DNA of 64,000 bases from an uncultured Carboxylicivirga sp. (GCF_963674565.1 NZ_OY771430.1:1178001-1242000), one strand, 5' to 3'. Positions 36,937-47,078 are shown, numbered from the stretch's first letter. The notes: generated by a model from the sequence alone, not told the origin. Made by a program: numbers and translations.

Positions 36937-39375
36937 ATGGGAATTAAAAGAATTGTATTGCTGTTAACAACAGTATTGCTGTTCAGCACAACTTTGATGA
37001 AGGCCGAAAGTCCTGAATCAATTGAGAAGGAAGGTGTTGTTAAAGGAAAAATTTATGATGGAAAGTCGAAAGCTCCGATTGAATATGCAACGGTAGCCAT
37101 TTATAAAAAAGAGGACGATTCGGTTGTAACCGGAACCATTACAGATGAAAAGGGTGAATTTAAAGTGAAAGGTCTGAAACCAGGTTCATTTTATATTGTG
37201 GTATCATTCTTAGGGTATGATAATAAGCGTTTTGATGATGTTTTTGTTAAAAGTGCCCGAGACATTATAGATTTAGGTAGTATTGAATTAGGAACGGCAT
37301 CTACTGCCATTGATGAAATAGAAGTTGTTTCAGAACGTCAGAGTGTTGAATACAAGATTGATAAAAAAGTCGTATCAGTAGGTAAACAAATGACTTCGGC
37401 TTCTCTGTCAGCAGTAGAAGTACTTGAAAATGTTCCATCCATAAGGGTTGATATTGAAGGAAATGTATCTCTTAGAGGAAGTACAGGATTCACTGTTTTA
37501 ATTGACGGTAAACCAACTGTGATGGATCCGAGTGATGTATTACGACAGATACCCGCATCGACAATTGAAAATATAGAGATAATCACCAATCCATCAGCCA
37601 AGTACCAGCCAGATGGAACAGGCGGTATTATTAATATCGTTACCAAGAAAAATCGAATGCAAGGGGTGCAAGGGTTATTCAACCTAAAAGGCGGTTCATT
37701 TGGTATGTATGGAGGTGATTTTCTATTAAACTACCGTAAAAATAAATTTAATTTCAACTTGGGCGGTGATTATAACTATCGTCCATTTCCGGGATCCAGC
37801 TACAGTGAACGCAGTACCACTAATAATGATACAACAACAATCGTTAAATCCAATGGAGATAGTGATCGTGAGTTCAGAATGATGGGATTACGGGGTGGTT
37901 TTGATTGGGATATTACAGATAATGATGTGTTTACTTTCGGTTTCAGAGTGGGAGATTTTAAAATGGAAAACAGTTCATTACTTGATTATCGCACTATTGT
38001 ATTGGCTGATAATTATGAGAGTGATGAATTGCAGGAATTAAGTCTTAATAATGGCCAACGTGGTGGTAATTATTATTCACTTACCACAAATTATACCCAT
38101 AAATTCGATCAAGAAGGTCATGAAATTGCAGCTCAGTTAAATTATCGCTACAGAGACGGAGATGATACTTCTGAGAACCTTTTACAGGATGGTTCAAGAA
38201 CTGTAACAGATGGTACAAAAACAACTGAATTTGGACCTTCCGGACGTTGGGAGATGCGTCTTGATTATGTGAAACCATTAGGAGGAGATAAGAGACTCGA
38301 GGCAGGATTTCAAGGTCGTAGAAGTATTAGTCAGGATGAAACTGAATTGTACAACTGGCAAGGTGGGGGTTTTGTTGAACAAACAGATAAAGGTAATTTG
38401 ACCGATTATGATAGGAATATAATGGCCTTGTATTCAACTTTTAATGGTACTTATGGTAATTTCGGGTATCAGTTAGGTTTAAGAGGTGAATATACCTATC
38501 GTGATATAACTACAAAGCGTGATAATCAAAATTATAAAATTGATCGCTGGGACTATTTCCCAACGTTACATTTATCATATCAATTACCATCTGATAATCA
38601 GATAATGGGTAGTTATTCAAGAAGAATTGATCGCCCAAGAGGTTACTATCTGGAACCATTTGTAACCTGGGAAGATATGTTTAATGTTCGTAGGGGAAAT
38701 CCCGATTTGTTACCTGAATATATTGATGCTTATGAAGTTGGATATCTGAAAAGCTGGAATAAAGCACAATTATCATTAGAAGGTTATTACAGGGTAAAAC
38801 ATAATAAGGTTGAGAGTATTCAAACAGTTTGGGCTGATGGAATTTTGCTGACATCTTTCATGAATGTTGGTACCGATTATTCTTTAGGAGCAGAGGCAAT
38901 GTTTAATACACCTCTAACCAAATGGTGGGAAATCAATATTATGGGTGATTTGTATGATTATCGAATTGAAGGTGTTAAAAATGATCAACCTTTTGAAAGA
39001 ACTTCATTTAACTGGAGTAGCCGACTAAGCAACACTTTCAAGGTTAGAAAAAACATGCAGCTTCAATTAGATGGAAACTACAATAGTGCTACAGTAACAG
39101 CTCAGGGGAGAAATGAAGATTCATATATGATTAATGCAGCTTATAGGCTGGATATGATGGATCGAAAGCTATCAGCTGTTTTACAAGTACGTGATGTATT
39201 CAATACGGGACGAATGATTAGAATTAATGAAGATCCTGATTTTTATAACTATAGCGAGAATAGGCGTAATGCCCCCATGTTTTCATTTACATTATCTTAT
39301 CGCTTAAATAATTTTGCTCAGAAACGTGGAAAACGAGGTGGAGATAATGGAGAAGGAATGGAAGAAGAATTTTAG
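36937..39375 (+). CDS. TonB-dependent receptor with N-terminal carboxypeptidase-regulatory domain (outer-membrane beta-barrel family)
   Basis: The 812-residue protein has a signal peptide, a CarboxypepD_reg-like beta domain (about 30-115: GKIYDGKSKAPIEYATVAIYK, VVSFLGYD), a plug-like region (about 130-225: VLENVPSIRVDIEGNVSLRG, NPSAKYQPDGTGGIINIVTKK) and a large barrel. The plug-to-barrel region is of the outer-membrane beta-barrel family protein type rather than SusC. The C-terminus is Gly/Glu-rich (KRGGDNGEGMEEEF) and follows the last barrel strand. There is no partner lipoprotein. Substrate is unknown. It has its own terminator. Confidence 0.9.
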   Translation: MGIKRIVLLLTTVLLFSTTLMKAESPESIEKEGVVKGKIYDGKSKAPIEYATVAIYKKEDDSVVTGTITDEKGEFKVKGLKPGSFYIVVSFLGYDNKRFDDVFVKSARDIIDLGSIELGTASTAIDEIEVVSERQSVEYKIDKKVVSVGKQMTSASLSAVEVLENVPSIRVDIEGNVSLRGSTGFTVLIDGKPTVMDPSDVLRQIPASTIENIEIITNPSAKYQPDGTGGIINIVTKKNRMQGVQGLFNLKGGSFGMYGGDFLLNYRKNKFNFNLGGDYNYRPFPGSSYSERSTTNNDTTTIVKSNGDSDREFRMMGLRGGFDWDITDNDVFTFGFRVGDFKMENSSLLDYRTIVLADNYESDELQELSLNNGQRGGNYYSLTTNYTHKFDQEGHEIAAQLNYRYRDGDDTSENLLQDGSRTVTDGTKTTEFGPSGRWEMRLDYVKPLGGDKRLEAGFQGRRSISQDETELYNWQGGGFVEQTDKGNLTDYDRNIMALYSTFNGTYGNFGYQLGLRGEYTYRDITTKRDNQNYKIDRWDYFPTLHLSYQLPSDNQIMGSYSRRIDRPRGYYLEPFVTWEDMFNVRRGNPDLLPEYIDAYEVGYLKSWNKAQLSLEGYYRVKHNKVESIQTVWADGILLTSFMNVGTDYSLGAEAMFNTPLTKWWEINIMGDLYDYRIEGVKNDQPFERTSFNWSSRLSNTFKVRKNMQLQLDGNYNSATVTAQGRNEDSYMINAAYRLDMMDRKLSAVLQVRDVFNTGRMIRINEDPDFYNYSENRRNAPMFSFTLSYRLNNFAQKRGKRGGDNGEGMEEEF

Positions 39376-39401
39376 TTTATAAATAATAGCTTAATTTAAG
39401 A

Positions 39402-39427
39402 GCCCGGTATTACCGGGCCTTTTTTTT
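39402..39427 (+). terminator. Terminator of the TonB-dependent receptor gene
   Basis: A perfect 8-bp GC-rich stem GCCCGGTA / TACCGGGC with a one-base loop opening is followed by T8. Confidence 0.93.
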
Positions 39428-39668
39428 CTGTTAACTTCACGAAAACAGTTTATCCTGTTAATGAGTATCAGAAATGATTAAAATGTATTATAAAAATGAT
39501 TGTCAATTTCGAATATAACAAAGTAAATTTCAATAGTTTTATAAAGTTAAAACAAGATCATTTAAACAGTTTTGATAACCATTAAAGATGATTTATTTTA
39601 ATATAAGTTTTTGACTGTGTTATTGATACAAGATGTATTTAAACAAAATAATTATAGATAGATTAAAA

Positions 39669-40499
39669 ATGAAACACTTACTAACCATTCTTACATTTAT
39701 GATCGGTGTGACAGTAATGGCACAAACCGTTTATCAAACTGATTTAAACAAACATTATTATTCTGAAGACGAAAACAAAGCCGATGCATACAAAAATGAG
39801 CGTTGTGTTTTAGATATTTATTATCCTGAGAATTTAAAGGGTTTTGCTACCATTGTATGGTTTCATGGGGGTGGTTTAACCGGTGGAAACAAAGAAATAC
39901 CGCAAGCTTTAAAAGATAAGAATGTTGCTGTTATTGGAGTCAATTACAGACTTTATCCTAAAATAAAAGCACCTGAATATATTAATGATGCTGCTGCTGC
40001 AGTAGCCTGGGTAATGAAAAATATTGAAACATACGGTGGTGATCCTTCTCTTGTTTTTGTATCAGGTCATTCGGCAGGAGGTTATTTGACAAGTATGGTG
40101 GGTTTGGATAAGTCATATTTGGCAAAACATGGAGTTGATGCTAACAATATAGCAGGATTAATACCATTTAGTGGCCATACAATTACTCATTTCACAGTTC
40201 GTGCTGAGAGAGGAATTCCAGGAGAACAAGCCATTGTAGATAGTTTAGCACCTCTTTATCATGTGCGGGCAGATGCATCACCTTTGTTGTTGATAACAGG
40301 TGACAGAGAAATGGAAATGTTAGGAAGATATGAAGAAAATGCCTACTTGATGAGAATGATGAAGGTTATTGGCCATAAGGATACTCGTTTATTCGAATTG
40401 GATGGTTATGGCCATGGAATGACAGAACCTGCTTTTCCATTGTTGATCAACGAAGTAAACAGGATTGTAAAGCTGCATAAAGATAGTGCAAATCAATAG
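39669..40499 (+). CDS. Exported alpha/beta hydrolase (HSL/BD-FAE-like esterase)
   Basis: ATG 39669 gives 276 residues with a signal peptide (MKHLLTILTFMIGVTVMAQ). The oxyanion motif is HGGGLTGG, the nucleophile elbow GHSAGGY, and the late acid/base region LLITGDREMEM and GYGHGMTEPAF. These place it among hormone-sensitive-lipase/carboxylesterase-type hydrolases acting on small esters, here in the periplasm. The next gene starts 20 bases on and may be cotranscribed although its product is cytoplasmic. Confidence 0.85.
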   Translation: MKHLLTILTFMIGVTVMAQTVYQTDLNKHYYSEDENKADAYKNERCVLDIYYPENLKGFATIVWFHGGGLTGGNKEIPQALKDKNVAVIGVNYRLYPKIKAPEYINDAAAAVAWVMKNIETYGGDPSLVFVSGHSAGGYLTSMVGLDKSYLAKHGVDANNIAGLIPFSGHTITHFTVRAERGIPGEQAIVDSLAPLYHVRADASPLLLITGDREMEMLGRYEENAYLMRMMKVIGHKDTRLFELDGYGHGMTEPAFPLLINEVNRIVKLHKDSANQ

Positions 40500-40519
40500 A
40501 TCAAGTCTGATACACAACC

Positions 40520-41548
40520 ATGCGAAAAACTAACCAGGCAATCAAGGACAAACAGATTATTGATGAAATATTTCAGAATTCAACCATTTGTCGGTTGGCA
40601 ATGATGGATGATGAGTATCCCTATATAGTTCCTATGAACTTTGGATATGATAATGACCATTTATACTTGCATAGTGCCAATGAGGGACATAAAATTGAAT
40701 TGTTAAGTAGCAATCCAGGAGTTTGTTTTGAAGTTGAAGAATCGGCTGAAATCATTAAAAATGAGCTTGTCTGTAAATGGTCAACAGCTTATCGATCAAT
40801 TATAGGTTATGGAAAGGTTGAATTTATAGTTGATAATGACGAGAAAGAGAAGGCTTTAGCCATCATTATGAAGCATAATGGTTCAGATACTGTTTCTGTT
40901 TTCGATTCAAGACAATTTAATGCCGTAAGTGTATTTAAACTTCACATTGAATCATTGACAGCCAAGAAATCAAATAATTGGGATGTGTATAATGAAATCC
41001 ATTTATTGAAGATTGAAACAGAACGCTTGTTATTGGAAGAAATCTCGTTGGATGATCTGGAAGATATCTACCAGTTGAATATTATACCTGAGGTAGATGA
41101 GTTTAATACCTTAGGTATACCTGATTCAGTTGAAGTAACAAAAAAACAGATTGAGTCGATAATAAAAGCAAGAAGCAATAAACCAAGAGGATCGTATACC
41201 TGGAAAATTGTGATCAGGGAAACTGGTGAATTCATTGGAATGTCAGGGATGTTTCTTTCTAACGACAAGTTTAAATTGGGTGAAATCTATTATAAGTTGC
41301 ATCCTTCACATTGGGGAAAAGGTTATGCTACAGAAGTTGCCCGAGAACTTGTTAAAACCGGATTCAATGTCTTTGATTTACACAAAGTAGAGGCTGGTGT
41401 GGCTTCTCAAAATAGTCGGTCAATAAAGGTATTGGAGAAAGCAGGGATGACAAGAGAAGGATTACGACGAAAAATACTTCCAATCAGAGGTGAATGGATA
41501 GATAATTATCATTATGCCATTGTGAATGATGATCCCAGGGATTATTGA
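40520..41548 (+). CDS. Fusion of a Nim-like flavin-binding split-barrel domain and a GNAT acetyltransferase
   Basis: The 342 residues hold two domains. Residues 1-150 are a pyridoxamine-phosphate-oxidase-like split barrel: CRLAMMDDEYPYIVPMNFGY, LYLHSANEGHKIELL and SIIGYGKVEF closely resemble the NimA-type 5-nitroimidazole reductases known in Bacteroides. Residues 160-342 are a RimJ/RimL-type N-acetyltransferase: TERLLLEEISLDDLEDIYQL, LHPSHWGKGYATEVARELV, GVASQNSRSIKVLEKAGM and EGLRRK. Nim proteins normally stand alone at about 160 residues. No stop or frameshift separates the halves. The acceptor is unknown. Confidence 0.87.
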   Translation: MRKTNQAIKDKQIIDEIFQNSTICRLAMMDDEYPYIVPMNFGYDNDHLYLHSANEGHKIELLSSNPGVCFEVEESAEIIKNELVCKWSTAYRSIIGYGKVEFIVDNDEKEKALAIIMKHNGSDTVSVFDSRQFNAVSVFKLHIESLTAKKSNNWDVYNEIHLLKIETERLLLEEISLDDLEDIYQLNIIPEVDEFNTLGIPDSVEVTKKQIESIIKARSNKPRGSYTWKIVIRETGEFIGMSGMFLSNDKFKLGEIYYKLHPSHWGKGYATEVARELVKTGFNVFDLHKVEAGVASQNSRSIKVLEKAGMTREGLRRKILPIRGEWIDNYHYAIVNDDPRDY

Positions 41549-41613
41549 AATATAATAAAATGATTTATTGGTCTTTACTTATTGCTATGTGAATTTTTAG
41601 TTAATGATTTTAA

Positions 41614-42291
41614 ATGGTGTTGTTAGAAGATATTATTAAAAAATACAGGAAGACATTTTCAAATATTCTTCCTTTTAATTTAAATGCAGAGAATGTATAT
41701 GAACTTGATTTGTCAGTTGAGAATCAGGATTTAAGAAGTCTTAATCAAATATCTACTGAATCTTTAGGTCAATACATTCAATCACAATTAAATAAGGTAA
41801 ATAAGAATATTGCCATTGGCGGATATGCCGAAAACAGGTTGGTATATCAAATGAGTGAACATTTTGGTAATGGAGCAGAGGCAAGATCATTGCATCTGGG
41901 TATTGATATTTGGTGTAAAAGCGGAACGCCGGTTTTTGCTCCTTTGGATGGAACAATTCACAGTTTCAATAATAATGCAAATTTTGGCGATTATGGTCCT
42001 ACAATAATATTAGAACATCGTCTCGAAAATATTACTTTTTACACCTTATACGGTCATTTGTCTACTTCTTCGATTGTTGATATAGCAAAGGGAGATAAAA
42101 TTAAAAAAGGGGCTATAATTGCTCATTTAGGTAAAGAACAAGAGAATGGGAACTGGCCTCCTCATTTGCATTTTCAGATAATTGCTGATATGCTGGATAA
42201 AGAAGGTGATTTTCCGGGTGTTTGTAATGTCTCAGAAACAGATAAATGGTTGAGTATTTGTCCTGATCCAAGGTTGATTCTTTCAGTTTAA
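41614..42291 (+). CDS. M23-family peptidase (LytM domain), no evident signal peptide
   Basis: The 225-residue protein has the LytM zinc motifs: HLGIDIW (HxxxD, about residue 93), GDYGPTIILEH, YTLYGHLS and HLHFQI. A helical N-terminal part of about 60 residues (EDIIKKYRKTFSNILPFNL) precedes the domain. M23 enzymes usually cleave peptidoglycan cross-bridges and need export, but there is no hydrophobic N-terminal run here from ATG 41614. Either the start is elsewhere, export is non-classical, or the substrate is cytoplasmic. The N-terminal part resembles M23 domains found fused to phosphotransferases and aminotransferases. Confidence 0.85.
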   Translation: MVLLEDIIKKYRKTFSNILPFNLNAENVYELDLSVENQDLRSLNQISTESLGQYIQSQLNKVNKNIAIGGYAENRLVYQMSEHFGNGAEARSLHLGIDIWCKSGTPVFAPLDGTIHSFNNNANFGDYGPTIILEHRLENITFYTLYGHLSTSSIVDIAKGDKIKKGAIIAHLGKEQENGNWPPHLHFQIIADMLDKEGDFPGVCNVSETDKWLSICPDPRLILSV

Positions 42292-42348
42292 ATTTAAAAT
42301 TTATTCTTTAAGTGATTTGTGTAGTATTCAGTATAACAATGATATAAT

Positions 42349-42379
42349 AAAAAAGGAGCCCCTGGAGGCTCCTTTTTTA
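42349..42379. terminator. Bidirectional terminator between the M23 and M16 genes
   Basis: The stem AAAAAAGGAGCC / GGCTCCTTTTTT with a 6-base loop has A-run and T-run flanks, so it serves both converging genes. Confidence 0.93.
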
Positions 42380-42393
42380 TTTGTTATAATTAC

Positions 42394-45378
42394 TTATTCA
42401 GAAATAGAAATTACCTTGCCAAATAATTCAGCATTCTCTTCAACTTTTTGTTCGTTACCGTAAACAAAAATTGCATTCTGATCTAGTATGTCAGTAACCA
42501 TCTTCTTCATTTCTTTAATGTCCTCCTGGGTTGTAGACAAAACTGCAGTTCTCTCAGCTTTTAATTCTTCCGGTGTGTTCTTTTCGAAATAATTTCGAAT
42601 TGCTTCATTTCCTTGCTGAGAAGGAGTCAAAGGGCCATCCATATTAGAAATAGTACCAATGATAAATCGGGTCATAGCTAATGAATCAGCATCGAATGTA
42701 TCAAGGAAGCCTGGTGTATTGTTATAATTTTCAAGTGTTTCTTTTAGGTTAGGATCGCGATAAGAGGCGAAATAAACGTTACCAGTATTTGAGAAACCAC
42801 AAAAGCCGCCATAAGCACCACCAATAACTCGTACTTGGTTCTGAAGCCAGTCAGTAGAAAGAATTTGGTTCAAAACTCTAAACTTACCATTGTACTCATA
42901 ACCCAACTTTTTATAATCATATCCTTTTACAACATATTGTACTTTAGAAACCGTTTTTAAACCTTCATTTTTAACACTAAAGTCAAATGTCCAGTTGTTT
43001 AGCTTATTATCACCTGTAGGTAAAGAAGAAGCAAGCGTGTTCAATCCATTCGAATAAGACGTAAAGTCGTTATTATCACAAGTGATTGCTGCAATCAGGT
43101 TATTTTTGGCAAATAACAAGGATGCTGTTTTTTCAAGATTAGAAACGATTTCATCGCTTTTAGCATCAAAATTATTAGTTAAGTCGGTAACAAAGTCGTA
43201 ATATTCAATACCTCCTGTTAATTCACTGAACATACCACTATTAGTGTAATAGGAGCGAAGACGTGTTAGAGCATAACCCATTCCGTTGTTTTTAATGTTT
43301 GCATCCACACGCGACTGATGACGTGTAAGCAGCTCTTTAAGTCTTTCTTTATCACTGAAAATACTTTTTTGAAGTACTTCATTTGTCAGGTCAAACAGTT
43401 TGTCAGCTTTTTCGGCAGTAGATTTTCCATAAACTGTATATTTTGGAATCATTTTATCATCGCTATGTTCTTCCAGATATGCTGTTGTGTAGGTATTGAA
43501 TCCTCCGGTATGAATATTTAATGCATTATCAAGTTCGCCGTAAGTATAATTTTCAGTATTCAGTTTACCCAGCAGGTTTGTAAGTAATTCAGAATAAGGA
43601 ATTAACTCTTGAGGAAGAGTTCTTAGGTCGAAATATAAGTAACTGTATAATATGTTGTTAGTAAATGTATTGTGATGTATTACATTAACGTCTGATACTT
43701 GTTTTTCATCAACACCAAACCATTGAATTTCAGGACTAATATCAGTTAATTCCAGCATTGGAATTGTAGCCAAGGCTTCAGGAGTATCTTCTCTTTTCTG
43801 ATATTCAATCAATTCTTTTGTTTCTGCAACCAACTGTTCTTTCTCTTCCTGACTCAATTGATTCTTATAGTCTTCCAATTCTTTTTTGGTTTTAGCATCC
43901 AGTTTTGCCTGCAACCCTGGTTCAGGTTTTAGTACTAATAAAGCAGAGTGAGTATTATTCATCAAATGTTTACTGATGTTTTCTTCCAGAATATTGGTAG
44001 TAAGAGCCATTTTTACATCAGCCAGAGGTTTATTGAATTCAAGGCCAGGGAAAGGACTACCACCAAAAAACCATGTTTGATAGCTTTGCATGGCATACAT
44101 CAATCCTTTTTGTGGATTGTTACCTTCCTTTAGTCTAAATTCTGTACGATTGATAATACCTTCAATCATACTCTTGTCAAAACCGCTGTCAATCACATTT
44201 TGCATGGTTTTAAAAACAATGTCTTTAAACTTCTCTTTGTCTTCCGGATTTGCATTTTGAACAGATATCTGGAACGTACATTGTTTATCTTCACTAAAAT
44301 AGGCTCTAATGTCTTTACCAATGCCTGCTTCCTGCAAAGCCAGACGTAAAGGAGCAGATTCGTTATTTACCAAAGCTTCCGAAATAACATCAAAAGTCAT
44401 GGCCAATGTTCTGTCTGTACTTTCACCAACTACAAACGCTAAACCTAAGAATGTTTGATCATTGGTTTGTGCACCTTCAGCAACCGGATAGCTTTTTTCA
44501 GCTTCTTTCATTGCATCAAATGGCTTCTGCAGAGGTATTTCAATTTTTTCAGTAGGCAGATCATAGTTCGATAGATACTCACCATCAATAAATTCCAGTT
44601 CTTTATTCAGGTCTGCATCACCGTATAAAAGAATATAACTATTACCGGGATGATAGAATTTTTTATGGAAATTGATGAAATATTCGTAGGTAAGATTCGG
44701 AATTTCACTGGGATAACCACCTGAAGAAACACCATAGGTATTATCAGGGAATAGCATTTTACCCATTTGATAACTCAATTCACGACGTGGACTTGAATAA
44801 GCACCTTTCATCTCATTATAAACAACCCCTTTATAAATTACATCTCCATCAACACTTTCCATTTCATGATGCCAGCCTTCCTGCTTAAGAATCCGAGGAT
44901 CTTCGTAAATCATAGGATTAAGAACTGCATCCAGATAAACATGCATCAGGTTGAAATAATCTTTTTCATTCATGCTCGCAACCGGGTAGGTAGTAATATC
45001 AGAACCGGTCATTGCATTTAAGAAAGTGTTTAACGATCCTTTAATTAATACATCAAAAGGACTTTTTACCGGGAAATTTTTTGAACCGTTAAGTACCGAA
45101 TGCTCCATGATGTGCGGTGTACCGTAATCGGTTTCAGGTGCTGTTTTAAACGCAATATTGAATAATTTATTTGGATCGTTTGCTGCTATTTTTAAAAGTT
45201 GAGCACCACTTTTATCATGCTGAAACAGATAACAGTCTGCATTGACTTCTTCAACAAACTTTTTCTCAACAAGTGTAAAGCCGTGATATTTTTCACCGGT
45301 TTTAAATTTACCACCTGTTGAGCAAGAGGTAACGATTGCCAGTAAAACCAGCAACATGTAAAGAGCATTTTTTTTCAT
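42394..45378 (-). CDS. M16-family zinc metalloprotease (presequence protease/insulinase type), lipoprotein
   Basis: The 994-residue protein has a lipoprotein signal (MLLVLLAIVTSC, Cys at about 19). The inverted zinc motif HIMEH lies in GTPHIMEHSVLNGSKNFPVKSPFD near residue 90. The downstream zinc Glu is in NEMKGAYSSPRRELS near 165. The four-domain M16C layout and length match PreP-type clamshell peptidases, which degrade peptides up to about 65 residues. It lies in the periplasm or on the outer membrane and probably clears signal or degraded peptides. It is monocistronic. Confidence 0.93.
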   Translation of the reverse strand: MKKNALYMLLVLLAIVTSCSTGGKFKTGEKYHGFTLVEKKFVEEVNADCYLFQHDKSGAQLLKIAANDPNKLFNIAFKTAPETDYGTPHIMEHSVLNGSKNFPVKSPFDVLIKGSLNTFLNAMTGSDITTYPVASMNEKDYFNLMHVYLDAVLNPMIYEDPRILKQEGWHHEMESVDGDVIYKGVVYNEMKGAYSSPRRELSYQMGKMLFPDNTYGVSSGGYPSEIPNLTYEYFINFHKKFYHPGNSYILLYGDADLNKELEFIDGEYLSNYDLPTEKIEIPLQKPFDAMKEAEKSYPVAEGAQTNDQTFLGLAFVVGESTDRTLAMTFDVISEALVNNESAPLRLALQEAGIGKDIRAYFSEDKQCTFQISVQNANPEDKEKFKDIVFKTMQNVIDSGFDKSMIEGIINRTEFRLKEGNNPQKGLMYAMQSYQTWFFGGSPFPGLEFNKPLADVKMALTTNILEENISKHLMNNTHSALLVLKPEPGLQAKLDAKTKKELEDYKNQLSQEEKEQLVAETKELIEYQKREDTPEALATIPMLELTDISPEIQWFGVDEKQVSDVNVIHHNTFTNNILYSYLYFDLRTLPQELIPYSELLTNLLGKLNTENYTYGELDNALNIHTGGFNTYTTAYLEEHSDDKMIPKYTVYGKSTAEKADKLFDLTNEVLQKSIFSDKERLKELLTRHQSRVDANIKNNGMGYALTRLRSYYTNSGMFSELTGGIEYYDFVTDLTNNFDAKSDEIVSNLEKTASLLFAKNNLIAAITCDNNDFTSYSNGLNTLASSLPTGDNKLNNWTFDFSVKNEGLKTVSKVQYVVKGYDYKKLGYEYNGKFRVLNQILSTDWLQNQVRVIGGAYGGFCGFSNTGNVYFASYRDPNLKETLENYNNTPGFLDTFDADSLAMTRFIIGTISNMDGPLTPSQQGNEAIRNYFEKNTPEELKAERTAVLSTTQEDIKEMKKMVTDILDQNAIFVYGNEQKVEENAELFGKVISISE

Positions 45379-45733
45379 AGATTGAAGTTTTAGATGTTCT
45401 TGTAAGTTTGAATGTCATTTAAAATTAACGATGAAAGATAGTTAAAAATTTTAATTTATCATAAGTTAAAAAGTGAATTTGTTATTTTTATTGGTTGTCA
45501 CAATTCTATTTAAAAATGGAATGCTAATCAATTTATAATAGAGAGAATGAATCCTTTTAAAACAGATGAATTTATGTATATAAATAGAGTTTTTATGTTG
45601 ATAAAAAATATTAGGAGGTATTTGATCATATTGATATATTTGAATTGGAGAACCAGTAAAGACCTAACTTTCTTTAAACAAAGGGGACGAATCCGAAAAG
45701 CCAAACGAGTAGGAGCACAATAAATTAATTGTA
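45379..45733. other. Gene-free divergent region, 355 bases
   Basis: It holds the promoters of the M16 gene (left) and the DUF5362 gene (right). A plus-strand TATATTTG at 45635-45642 is a candidate -7 box, implying a leader of about 85 bases that is more GC-rich than its surroundings. Nothing coding is seen. Confidence 0.5.
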
Positions 45734-46195
45734 ATGGAAAATTTAGACAATAATGAACAAACAGACATTTCAGTAATTCTTAACAGTGACCAAATTAAAT
45801 CGTATTTATTGGAAGCTTCGAAGTGGGCTAAGTTTTTATCTATTATGGGATTTATTGGTATTGGATTAATGGTTATTGGAGGTATTTTTGCAACCATAGG
45901 ATTATCCATTGCCGGTGGAATGTCAAATGGTATTACCGGAGTACCAATGGGTTTATTTGGTGTAATATATTTGCTTTTAGCATTAATTTATTATTTCCCT
46001 GTAAGTTATTTATATAAGTTTTCGACACAGACCAAACAAGCAATTTTGTTAAACAATACATTTACCCTAACTTCCGGATTTGGCAATCTTAAGTCATTAT
46101 TTAAGTTTATGGGTATTCTTACAATCGTAATATTATCAATGTACCTTTTAATAATTATTATTGCCATTCCAACAGCTCTGATCGCTAATTTGTAG
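45734..46195 (+). CDS. DUF5362 membrane protein
   Basis: The 153-residue protein has a cytoplasmic N-terminus (MENLDNNEQTDISVILNSDQIKSYL) and three or four transmembrane helices: FLSIMGFIGIGLMVIGGIFA, MGLFGVIYLLLALIYYFPV and FMGILTIVILSMYLLIIIIAIP. Gly-rich helix turns and the YLYKFSTQTKQAI loop fit the DUF5362 family of Bacteroidota. No function is known to me. It sits alone, 262 bases before the bacterioferritin gene. Confidence 0.75.
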   Translation: MENLDNNEQTDISVILNSDQIKSYLLEASKWAKFLSIMGFIGIGLMVIGGIFATIGLSIAGGMSNGITGVPMGLFGVIYLLLALIYYFPVSYLYKFSTQTKQAILLNNTFTLTSGFGNLKSLFKFMGILTIVILSMYLLIIIIAIPTALIANL

Positions 46196-46457
46196 ACGCA
46201 AATAGTTGATGTTTTATCTTGCCGTCATTTGAGTTTTTTATAAATGTGATCATACAAAAATGTAAGATGTATTGAGACTCAATGTGAAAAAAAACAGGAA
46301 ATCTTAACAATAGTTAAATTGACTATTATTATCAAAAAGTCAGTATTTATTGAGGGGTATATTTTGTATCTTCATAAAATAATACATTAATATTTAATCT
46401 ATTGCACAGATAGAGAATAACCTTAGATAAATACAAACTATAAAAACTACCAAAACA

Positions 46458-46955
46458 ATGAAAGAGAAAAGCATTGAGCTCTTGAACAAAGCTGTTGCTG
46501 ATGAATTAGCGGCTGTGCATCAGTACATGTATTTCCATTTTTACTGCGATGACCTGGGTTATGAGTTGTTGTCGAGTCTTTTTAAAAGAACTGCTATCGA
46601 AGAGATGATGCATGTTGAAACTCTGGCAGAGCGTATTCTATTTTTAAAAGGTGAAGTTGAGATGACACCTGCTCATGCAGTGGAAAAAATCCATGATGTT
46701 AAAGGTATGCTTGAAAAAGCAACTAAAATGGAAGAAGAAAGTGCTCGTGATTACAATCTGTGGGCTAATGAATGTGCTCAAAATGCCGATTCAGCAACGA
46801 AAAAGATTTTTGAATCGTTAGTTGATGATGAAGAGCGTCACTTTGATCAGTATGATACTGAAATGGAAAACCTTATAAAATTTGGTGATAATTATCTTGC
46901 TCTGCAATCTATTGAACACAGTAAGAATATAGCTTCAGGACAAGGACCTCACTAA
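46458..46955 (+). CDS. bfr: Bacterioferritin
   Basis: The 165-residue four-helix protein stores iron. Ferroxidase ligands are visible as Glu in ADELAAVHQY, the Glu/His of IEEMMHVE, a Glu in the KMEEESARDYN helix and EERH near residue 132. The Met before Met-His in EEMMH sits where Met52 of E. coli Bfr binds haem, so haem-binding is possible. The C-terminus (KNIASGQGPH) is slightly longer than in E. coli. It is a single-gene unit with a terminator. Confidence 0.92.
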   Translation: MKEKSIELLNKAVADELAAVHQYMYFHFYCDDLGYELLSSLFKRTAIEEMMHVETLAERILFLKGEVEMTPAHAVEKIHDVKGMLEKATKMEEESARDYNLWANECAQNADSATKKIFESLVDDEERHFDQYDTEMENLIKFGDNYLALQSIEHSKNIASGQGPH

Positions 46956-46976
46956 AAAATAAAAAAAAATGCATTT

Positions 46977-47013
46977 AAAGGCGAATAAACTGTTTTAGAC
47001 TTATTCGCCTTTT
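46977..47013 (+). terminator. Terminator of bfr
   Basis: A 12-bp stem AAAGGCGAATAA / TTATTCGCCTTT is followed by a short T-rich tail, TTTTGCTTTT. Confidence 0.88.
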
Positions 47014-47078
47014 GCTTTTAGTGTTTTTAATAATCAAAGAATTATCTAACTTATAGCTTTAATTTTAGGTTTATAGCT

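Noticed and set aside
37338..37682. Minus-strand ORF of 114 codons inside the TonB receptor at 36937
   Set aside because: It is antisense to the plug region and its product has no domain signature.
46253..46264. TACA-AAAA-TGTA palindrome upstream of bfr
   Set aside because: It has a different spacer and is about 200 bases from the gene; too weak to call a site.
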